Shown piece after piece: positions 47,448 to 57,900 of a stretch of 64,000 nt of DNA. Source of the stretch: Alentia gelatinosa (taxonomy: Eukaryota > Annelida > Polychaeta > Phyllodocida > Polynoidae); NCBI GenBank assembly GCA_950022655.1, contig OX465583.1, forward strand, positions 67,383,652-67,447,651, written 5' to 3'. The translations under genes and the position numbers were made by a program. The number at the start of each line of letters is the position of its first letter. Within the stretch, counting starts at the first letter, position 1. The notes below the pieces were generated by a model, which was not told where the DNA came from, ran no database searches, and saw only the letters and a list, made by a program, of their open reading frames with translations.

Positions 47448-47640
47448 TCAGGGGCCTGTTTAATAATCTTAACTCGCAAATGATGACCCTTTTATCTACC
47501 TCGTAACCAAGGGTTATTGTTTAATGATAATTAAGTTTGTCCATGAGTGTTGAATAAAGTTGACCCGCACCGTCCCTGAGTCTCTATGTACAGAAAAGGG
47601 TTTACATATACGAGCCTAGATTATTAAACAGGCCCCAGGC
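47448..47640. mobile_element. MITE family I, full copy
   Basis: GGGGCCTGTTTAATAATCTT ... AGATTATTAAACAGGCCCC inverted ends, with CATGAGTGTTGAATAAAGTT inside. Confidence 0.8.
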
Positions 47641-47702
47641 TTATTTTCCTAAATTTTCATAAATCAGGTATGTAGGGGTCTCCAGCTCTGGCCTCTTCGG
47701 GT

Positions 47703-48003
47703 GCACCCCTTTCATAAGATCTCACATTCTCTAAGTCGTAATCTGTACAAGGTTCTCACTGCGCTCTATTCTTCAAGAACTAGGCTTAGAGCCTTGAGAA
47801 TCCACTGGCACACAGTATTCCCGCTAGGTGGCATCATTGAGATTATAGGAATCTTTGGTTGCATTTGATGTACGTCTGAAGCACGGGAGGCAGGCCAGTG
47901 GATTCTCAGGGTCCTAAGCCTAGTTCGTTAAGAATTCTTCTCCACAGAGCGTATTGAGAGTACAGAATATGACTTAGAGAGTGGGAGATCTTATCAGAGG
48001 GGT
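47703..48003. mobile_element. MITE family L, copy 4
   Basis: GCACCCCTTTCATAAGATCT ... AGATCTTATCAGAGGGGTGC. The interior matches 13645-13941. Confidence 0.85.
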
Positions 48004-48050
48004 GCCAGGTTTACCCCCTCCGGATTAGATCATATCTTTTCCGGCAATTA

Positions 48051-48342
48051 AGCCCGGCGTCACCTACTACGATATGGCTCCGATAGGGTCTACGATGGAC
48101 CTCCCGATGCAAAATCAAAATAGCGTCGGAAGGGCTCCTAATACCGGGGCAGTTGACCACGTCTCTGCGATTAGGCATCAATTAAAAATGGGGGTCTACC
48201 CCTGACGACTCGTGGTGGATTGGCATGTCTAGACATATGTCTATGATTTTGGACCTTCCCAATATGTCTCTGATATTTGCTTTTTGTATCGGTGACATAT
48301 CGGTAGGTCTAAATTTCTATCATAGTTGGTGGACGCCAGGCC
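48051..48342. mobile_element. Harbinger-like MITE family A, full copy 2
   Basis: TTA at 48048-48050 and 48343-48345. The interior GATATGGCTCCGATAGGGTC, CATGTCTAGACATATGTCTA matches 27839-28120. Confidence 0.85.
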
Positions 48343-48604
48343 TTATAGTTGCTATGCTATGAGAACTCACTTAGGTTTGGTTCAGATATTGTCAGTATAT
48401 AAGGCAGATAACTATATATGCCTAATAGTCTGGCATCGAGAGGGGTATACCTTGCTTTAGCGTCCAGACAGTTTTTTATTGATGATTATTTATCTCCAGA
48501 ATCTTCTGATTTCAAATATGGGCCACGTTATCGTTGCATATAATTTTTCAATTTTATTCCTCTGGCTAAACTTGTACCATGGGTGAGATAATAAGATAAA
48601 ATGT

Positions 48605-48735
48605 ATATACCTTACTGGTACATACTGGTGTACCGCGTTTCTTTCTTGAAATAAAAATATTCCATGAGCTTGCAGAGCGAGTGGAATATTTTCATTGAAA
48701 GAAATAATGTACACGACTATGTACCAGTAAGGTAA
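48605..48735. repeat. Foldback hairpin 3' of CLN3
   Basis: ATACCTTACTGGTACATACT pairs with GTACCAGTAAGGTA. TTTCAATGAAA-type inner arms surround CCATGAGCTTGCAGAGCGAG (48663-48682), a diverged member of the shared centre. Confidence 0.8.
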
Positions 48736-48827
48736 TAAATTTGTGTTTTATTATCTACCTTCAAATATAAGTATTTGATGAATTACATGAGGAAATGTGA
48801 CGACATCCAAGCTGGATTCAAAATTCA

Positions 48828-48833
48828 TTTTAT
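48828..48833 (-). terminator. CLN3 polyadenylation signal AATAAA
   Basis: TTTATT on the plus strand (AATAAA on minus) lies 41 bp past the CLN3 stop codon. It is the first such hexamer after the stop, implying a short 3' UTR of roughly 60-75 nt. Confidence 0.7.
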
Positions 48834-48873
48834 TTTTCTTCAACTCCCATGATCTTTAAAGATAGGCAATATG

Positions 48874-48990
48874 CTATAAGGTGCACAGATAATTATGGAC
48901 AGGGATGGCAAGAAAAGCAGCCATGGCAATACCAATACTGTCTCCTACGGAGGTAGCCCCTATACTGTACTCTCGTTCTTCCTCCTCGAT
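48874..48990 (-). CDS. CLN3: CLN3 terminal exon and stop codon
   Basis: 117 nt including TAG. Acceptor TTCTGTTGGTGCAG. It encodes IEEEEREYSIGATSVGDSIG followed by IAMAAFLAIPVHNYLCTL. Human ends [20 protein letters not shown] followed by LHDFLCQLS. Here the chain stops two residues after the cysteine, so no CaaX box is present. The aspartate of VGDSIG matches human D416. Confidence 0.96.
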   Translation of the reverse strand: MEEEEREYSIGATSVGDSIGIAMAAFLAIPVHNYLCTL

Positions 48991-51900
48991 CTGCACCAAC
49001 AGAAAACAACAATATACATAAACATGAAACATATACGAGTTTAACCTTACTACTTACTCTCCATCATCATTACACTTTTCATGCAAATGCCACTTATTAT
49101 CATGGGCAATATCAGTAGCTTATAAATGATGTTTCATGTCCTAGCATATTCATGTTTAATATCTTGTTTAATATCTTGTCTTGTCTTGTATTTGTATCAT
49201 AATTTATGTCTTAGCATGTCATGACAAAGTGTTAGCCACTCTTTTTGGGTACTTTTTTCACAATCCCTTGCCAATACTAACAAACTTAGTGTTCATAATT
49301 TTTCAATATTCATAATATTTGCTATCGATGTTAATGTAACTCTTATGTGATTCTAGATAACACTTTGAGCTGTTGTACTTTGGTCCAGATTTATAATTCT
49401 ATAATGGAAGACCACCTACTCTTCATGTGAGTTATATATGAACGAAAAAAACTTTTTTTAGATATCATCATTTGAAAGTCACTTACAATCTCAAAGAAGT
49501 ATCAAATGGAAAAACATATTTAAAACGAAACATTGAGTTAAAAGATCAATGCTCGATAGGAACAGAAAATCAAATAAATAAATAAAATAAAATTTTGAAA
49601 AAGGAAATAACAAACATGTGCCGCTCCTGGGTCAAGGCGGCCGCTTATTTAACAAGACTAGGGACCCGTTTCACTAGCTCCAAGACATTACCCAAAGTTA
49701 GATATAAATAAAGGCAGCAGCAGTGGCATCAACAGTGGGAGAAGTCAAATCTTGTTTCAAAAGCAATGTCTAGTTTGCTCACCTTGTTGGTGCCACTGTT
49801 TAGTCCCAAGACTCACCCGGCGTTTACACTAAACAAAAGTACTGCCCACGGCCAAGGCCTTGGGCAGTAATTATTCCAAGTCTTACCTCGCAACTTTGAC
49901 TTTCTCTAACCGGAACATAGTTTCCCTATATTCCTAGAGCAACACTTTTCCCACATTTTTAGGAGCAACGAACCTCAGGGAGGGTAATTTTAGGTGGTAT
50001 ACAGTAGAACCCCGCCTGACGGACACCCCACGTAAGCGGACACCCCGCGTCAGCGGACACTTTTGCTCGGAACGGAAACTTTGCCCTCTATTAGATGTTT
50101 AACTTAACCCCGCGTAAGTGGTCACCTTGCGTAAGCGGGCACCCCGCGTAAGCGGACAGTTATTTCGGTACGAAAAGGCCTAAAACCCCGTGTAAGCGGA
50201 CACCTTCGACGGACCCCCTACCAAAGATAGATTAATCTGTCTTTTTTCATTGTGTATTCATAGAAAATAATTTTGTAATTCCAGGTTTAGTAACATATTA
50301 ATAATAATATTCGGATATCAGAAAATGGATTTCAGATCTATTATCGCCTCTGTCTCCCCTATTCATCGGTATATAACACATTTATATTTGGCTGGAAGAC
50401 ACTTGAAACCCCCACGTTTTACTGTACTTACCTCTTCAGTTATGGTGTAAAATGCGTTGGCATAGATGGCGCCACCGAGCAGGCCTTCGTAAAAAGAAAG
50501 TCCGAACACAAACCAAACACTGGGCAAGAACTTGTAGAAGATTTGAAGCAGGAACAAAACCATATTCAACGTCTGTAATAAAACGGAACGTGTGTAGTTT
50601 CTCAAGTATGTAGATTCCAATGCCTTTTTATGTATGTGTATCCTCTTCACATGCGACTATAATTATCTCGTGAATTTCTTTTATCTAAATTATCCCATAT
50701 AAAATAGATGGAGACATTTTTCTAATCCTAATTATTACGTATTTACATTGAGTAATCTACGAGATAGACATAGTGCATGTGGGACATATGATAAAGCTAT
50801 TATCCTATCCGTAACGAATTATCTATCTTATCTTATATCAAGCCAGAAGTGGTAGTTCCCTAGCTAAACGCTAGAGGACGTGGCGGCGCTGGCGTGTGCT
50901 TACACTGGCCACTAGAGCAACACTCCGTTAGCACTGGCGGGGTGAAATCCGTGGCCGCCTTGACCGACTTGCTATAAGTGTCTGCCAATCTCCACCAAGA
51001 TTCTTTGTATTGCTTGGACAGTCTATCATTTTGTACTATTGAACCCAAATTAGCATTCTATTATTTCCTTTCGTATATCTAAAAAAATATGAACATAAAG
51101 CTAGGTTTCATTATCAATTTGTTGATAAACATTCCCTATGCGTTTTCTATTGACATTTTGTATTAGGTGGATATATCTGTATGCTCTGGGTATGGTGATA
51201 TAGACTCCCTATGTGTTTTCTATGGAGACTTTGTATTAGGCGAATATATCTATATGCTCCAGGTATGGTGATACTCGTACGCTCCCTATGTGTTTTCTAT
51301 GGAGACTTGGTATTAGGTGGATGTATCTGTATGCTCTGGGTCTGGTAATACACACTCCCTATGTGTTTTCTATGGACACTTTGTATAAGGTGAATATATC
51401 GCTATGCTCTGGGTATGGTGATACACACTCCCTATGTGTTTTCTATACACACTTTGTATTAGGTGGATATATCACTATGCTCTGGGTATGGTGATACATG
51501 CTCCCTATGTGTTTTCTACGGACACTTTATATTAGGTGGATAAACATGTTTGCTCTGGGTATGGTGATACACATTCCCTATGTGTTTTCTATTGACACTT
51601 TGTACTAGGTGGATATATCTGGATGTTCTGGGTATGGTAATACACACTCCCTATGTATTTTTTATGGAAAATAAACTGAGATATGCTCCCCAATGGGTGT
51701 AACATCACAAACCTGAAGAATGGGCAGAATCCATAATTTCTGTATGCGTATGCAGGGCAGAGATGATCGTGATATAAAAACACCAAGCTGGTAGAGCATC
51801 TGGTACCTATAAGATGAAGTAAATGGCAATTACCCTGTGTGCAGCACATGCAGGTATAAAGATGCACTTGTTGTTCTGTGTCTAGAGACTAAAGAAGAAA

Positions 51901-54900
51901 CCAACAAGTTTTGGTCAAAGTCGTTGTTTTCAACGTGTTTGATGCGGAGTGATTTGAACAAGGCGACAGCCGAGAGAATATCACATAGCATTCAAACGAG
52001 CTGGAGAATGACTTCTTTGACCAAAACGAGTTGCTTTCTGTATTTATTTCACCCCTGTACACACTAAAACAATGGACAACACACACAATATAGACCATGG
52101 AGAACTGACTGCAATACTCATAGAGGCATGGCGAACGAGTTCCCAATGTTAAGCCTTTGGACATTTATGCCAGGGGTGAGATAATAAAAAAGAAATTGAT
52201 GAGTGCTTGGATTGTGTGCCTGTTTGCTACGAGTTTGGAGCATGCAGTAGCATGAACGAGGCGATAGCCAAGTGAATATTCCGAAGTGCCCCAAATGAGA
52301 CACGAATATATGTTTCTGATTTTATCTTAGCCTGGAAATATCTGTTTATCGGCCATTGAGTATGAGTTACCATTCTCACAACCCTGTTGGTAACGAGTTC
52401 CTATTGTTAAGCCTGTGGATGTTTATTCCAGGCTAAGATAAAACTTATACCAGGCTAAGATATGACCTTTTTCTTGTTTATTTTTTCGGAAAGGTTTGTT
52501 CAGGGTAATGCCGAACTCAGCATGTGGCTGTTCTTCCGTCTGGTCCCTCTGTCTTTAAAGTTACAAGAAGCTCTCAATGTTTAAGAACCGAGACTAATGT
52601 GAGTTCTTTCGATGATATGGAAAGAGCACAATCCCTTTCAAAATGTATTATAAACTGTTTCAGTAGACATGTACTTACCATCTATATTGCTGATCTACAG
52701 GTACCGAGCTGTCTTCGAAGTAAACAAGTTCATCCTTAAAGGGAAAAAAAAATCTTAAATGTTTTCTTAGAATTTTCAAATATACTAGAAATGGTAATCC
52801 AGTATGAGGAAAAATTGTTTTCGCGTTACAAGAAAAGAGGAAAAGAGAAATCTGGGTTAGTCCGTGGGTATTCCTTTCCAGAAACAAACCTTGAAGGACA
52901 CATATAAGAAAGAATATGAAGAAAGAAATTAATGAGTGCTTGGTAGGTGTCCTCATTCGCCATTGAGTTTGGAGTGCGCAGTAATATGAACGAGGCGATA
53001 GCCGAGTGAATACTCTGAAGCACCCAAAATGAGATAGTGAACAGGGACTCAGACCAAGCACGAATATGTTTCTGATTTTATCCTAGCCTGGAAATAATTA
53101 TCTGTTTATCTCCCATTGAGTATGAGTTACTGTACTCGCAATCCTGTTGAGAACGAGTTCTTAATGTTAAGCCTATGACAGTTTATACTAGGCTAAGATA
53201 ATATAAGATATTGAATGTCCCACTAATGTGGGTGTTCCACCAGCACACAAGATCAAAGGAGATTTACCACAATTTGGTTGTCTTGCTAAATCTCGCTAGG
53301 TTTCAAGTAATCACATGCACCTTAAGCATTAAGCAACAGTATGATTAACCTCCACAATTGTGGCCGCAATAGATCACAGTATGCTACGATATGTCGGGAC
53401 AACCAAATGTTTTTAACATAACATTAACAGACATAACATGGCAAATCCGTCGTGCCTGTGGAACCAACCCATAATGTGGCGCTTCCACCAACACGCCCGA
53501 CGACTCACGATGTGGTCGTCGGGTTACATCGCCCTAGGATTGACCCGTCGTGTGCCGCCAGGCCGCGAGGCATCGGGTTGGTTAAGCAGCTCGTGTTATT
53601 TGTCGCGACCTATCTCGCCTAGCCGCGTAGTGTCGGGCCAGGTATTGCATCATGATATAGGTCACCCAACGCATCGCGAAAGGGGTTAATTGGGCTTCCA
53701 CCAGCACGCGTTGCTGCATGGCTATACGCGATTCTACCCTCAGAAATGTATCGGCTAGGGGGCTGTATTGTCGTGAATAGTCCTGGGTGGTCGTCCTTGC
53801 CCATGCATGCATGCGGCGCCTGCCGACAGAAAGTTAAATTTTTGAATTTTTTTTGGCTTGGTGTAAATACTGCTTGGAAATATGTTTGTTTTGTTCTGTA
53901 ATTAATGATAGGCCGTATCGATTCCATTTCTATGTGGATATCGCCCATCACAAATGCAAGCACAAAACAAAAAAAAATCCCATCATGCACCAGGCAAAAA
54001 AAACATTTCCATGATTCTACATCGCGCTCCCTCAGCTTTTCTCGGCTTTTTCCGCCAGTCGCATGGCCGTCACGTCCCCTGGCACATGCCTCGGCCAGCT
54101 GGTCACTTCGCTGCTGACCACGACCAGGAAAACAACGACAAACCCATGTGCTACACGGTACCCGCCCACTCCACTCCACTCCACACGCTCTCATTTTTCA
54201 CGATGCCGCCCAAACGAACAACCACTGCTGCCTCAACTGCTTCCTCCACTGCCGAAGATCGTGTAGAGACCCGGCAAGTTCGCCTCGCCGATCTCAGCAA
54301 CGCAGAAGAGATACTGGATCTTTTTGCGGCTCTGCAGGATCAACAAGAGGAAATTGTCCTAGCAAATTCCTCAAGTTCTGCTGTTCGGATGCAGCAGGTG
54401 GGGATCAACGTTTCTGCGATCCCCAGCAGGCAAGGACAGTCTCTGCTTCACTCGTCCCTCCCGGTGGTGGAAGCAAGGTTCCTCCCCCCCAACAACCAGA
54501 ACACCGACGATCAGGAGGAACAAGAGGACGGAGACAAAGAGGAAGAAGATGACGAGGACATCGTGCCGCCATCCCGGCACCAAACACCGAGGAGCCCGCC
54601 ACGGAGGAATACCTCCGGTTGAAGCAGCCGGATCTTTGTCATCTTTGGGAGGCCCATCGGTACCTGTACGAACTGGGCCAACCACTCTACCACGATCCCC
54701 AGGCCAGGAAGAGTGCCATTCGGCGGATGGCGCAGGAATTGGGCCTCGACGGTGAGTTTTTTAAAAATTATTTATCACTTGTGACCCATTTGTATGTCTA
54801 TGTAATTATACCCAGATCGTGGTTAACTGTCTTTCTTCCATATTGTTGTATAACTAATTGTATGCTCCTCAAAATGTGTGTATTTAGGTTTGCTGTAATG

Positions 54901-57900
54901 GCTTGTGGTGGGAATGGCGGGAAAAGCTAGGTTATCCGGCGAGAGTGTCCAATTGTGGGTCTTTTCCATTTATTCATGCCATGTTCTATTGTTCTATTGT
55001 TGATTTTTTCACGTTATAGGCAACATTTTAGACCACCAGTTTGGCCTAAAAATCACCTGCAGAGACGAGTAAGGTCGAAACTATTGAGCACCAAAAAGAT
55101 CACTTTTCAGCCTTATACAAAAGACAGAGCACAAGTTCACCACCTCTACACCAGATGGCAGGCAGTACCATGTGCACCCTGCACAGGGCAGTAACACCAG
55201 TAGGGACACCAGAAAAGTACAGTACACAGTTTTCTATTGGCGTACATATTTTCCCGCTGCTCTTTGTCTGTCACAACAGCCAATCACAGACAAGAATAGG
55301 CCTACTGATCATGTGACCATGTGATCATGTGATCAACAGTAGCCAATACAAGTCTTGCTCTGCGAAGAGACGAAAACTTGCAAAGGTCCAACCGCAGTGG
55401 TGGCACAGCCAAAGTGAACAGAACACCATTTCCAGAGTCACTTAATACTTTGAGAATATACGTTTGAGATTACATTCTCCAATCTTTTAAATGCATATCA
55501 TTGATTCACTTAACAACTGTCATTGTAGCCTCCAGATAGACTTATTCAGAGACGCTAGTGGTACACTTCAATAGTAGCTTTAGCACTAAGCCTCGTTCTT
55601 AATGGATCCGGAAATGTTGTTCTGAGCACGGGTATCTACCGTTTTAGCGGGTTATCCTTGTCTCCCTATTGTCGCGTGGGTGGGCAAGTATCGATACATG
55701 CTTAAAGGCATATCAGACAATTTGGCTTGAAAATCAAAACCCATGTCAATTTCCTGAAAATTTTATATGATGATCTCCAAGTGTTGTGGAACACATATCT
55801 AACTTAAATATCATGGTAATATTACAAAAGAATACACAGGAATTCTAATGGTTTTCATATAGTAAAACCCATGTCAGTTTCTTAAAACTTTCACATATTA
55901 TAGGAAATGTATAGAACAACACATTTAAGTTTTAAAAACCATAGCTCACCGTCCTTGTTTTTGAATAAATTTAAGACAACTATATTTTACAGTACATTTC
56001 CTATGTAAGTCAGTCAAATGTAAATTAACCTAATTTAGCTATTGGGTTTGGTCAAACTCGATGATATGTTATACTTTACTCATTTGGTATTAGAGTAAGT
56101 CAAGGAAACTAGATTTGATTGATAATCGCCAAAATTTTAAAATCACCAGTTGTCGCCACTGAGTATGGAAGGATATGCCTTTAACGGATATCATGAATGT
56201 ATAGACGAGGTGCACAGCTTCAGCGACTGCTGGTAAGTGACCGGGTTTATGCTCCTCACCTCCGATATCAGGTGTGAGCGACCTGCCGACCTATTTAGTG
56301 CCTGTCCCATTGGTTTATGTGGTCAGTTTACCTGTACGCTCAGTGTAATTGGACACGGTTTGACCGGGGTGCTGGTCTGTGTTGAGTTTTTATGTTTTTG
56401 TGTCTGCCCTCTAGTGTGAGGTACTTGTAAAAAAATTCGGCCACAGGGGGCGTCATAGGTCCCATCCGACCACCGACCGTCCACGGCAGAAAGAATTTTA
56501 CCACTTTAAAGGATATCAGACTGTGTCATGCTCACCAATCCCTGGTTGATGAAAAATTCCATGAAGTAGACCACCATCAATGGGAGAATGAATCGCCGAA
56601 GGAACTTCAAGGAATAAAAATGTGAAAGATGTAAAAGACAGAATGATCAATAACAAAAACTTCTGTTTATAATATCAAAAGACGTCACGAGTTTGAGTCT
56701 GAGTTTATTTATGTCACACATTTTGTTGGCTCCGTAATTTCACGAGTCGAAGATGGAGTGACAATGCGGAGACAACAAAATGAGTCACATGATTCTTTAT
56801 ATGGAATGAGTTGTCTTCCTGGAATGATTTCACGAGGTCTAGATCTGAGTGATATCTGTAGTGGAAGACAATGAACGCCATGTAAATAATCAGATAAAAT
56901 CGAGACATTTAGATTTGATCCGATCCCGTCACATATTTCTAACTTCATATGTCATGCATGGCATATAGATATTTTATGTCATAACTGTGGCATACAGTCA
57001 CTCCATGCCTATGGGGATTTATATGAGGGGTAGGATTAACTCAATCACGGGTCTGTGACTCAATACACAAGTCAACATAAGACCAGAAATAACGATCACA
57101 CTGATACCCATAGTAATGTTTATACTTACAAAAATCATTTTCAGTCTAGATTTGAATTCAAACCACACACGTTCACCTGCAAAACAAATACACAAACAAA
57201 ATAAATATCAATTTAAATTAGTACTTGTCTCGCTTATCATATATGGTACAAACCCATAGTACGCCTGCACACGGGCACTCTCTCCAGTTGGTGGGGATTG
57301 GAGAATATTCATTTCCAATTTTCTCCATGGCGTGTGTGCAGTAAAAACATTTCCAAATACGACACCCACGCCATGGAGAAAATTCGGAAAAAAATGTACC
57401 TCATAGTGTACCTACACATGACTACGAACTATACTTACATTTAGACATCTCCTTTGCGAGTAATCGTGTACTTTGGTCAGGTTTTTCTTCGTTCGACTGA
57501 TTTTCCATGATGTACTTTTTCCTCGGGGCTAAGTTAATAGTAGGTGGCATAACTATGACTACAGAGTACCTGAAAACATCAGAATGCTCACAGTTGTCAA
57601 TATTATACACTTTTTCTCATTATCGATTAGCATTATGCAATTAGTAGGAAAAGCTGACAAATATAAGGATACATAATTTAGATGATTTCAATTCTTACTA
57701 TGCTTTTTTCTATTAGTTCCAACTGTATGATGAATATTGTAATAGATACTGAAACTAGAAATAAATATGTATATATGTATTTTCAAAGATACTAAAACTA
57801 GAAATAATAAACATGTATTGTAATAGATACTAAAACTAGAAATAAATGTGTATATATGCAGTGTAAAAGATACTAAAACTAGAAAAATAAGTATATATAT

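Noticed and set aside
50860..51048. Minus-strand frame of 62 codons as an extra CLN3 exon
   Set aside because: No similarity to CLN3. Exons 51713-51806 and 50432-50572 join in phase without it.
51124..51650. CRISPR-like array
   Set aside because: Contiguous tandem units without unique spacers, in an animal intron. It is a minisatellite.
53619..54194. 191-codon minus-strand open frame
   Set aside because: Antisense to the MADF region and its upstream. No domain, no splice support, and not in phase with any CLN3 exon.
55020..55195. Second exon of the MADF gene after the acceptor at 55018-55019
   Set aside because: The in-phase reading stops after about 17 residues and lacks the expected W and LR residues of the MADF C-half.
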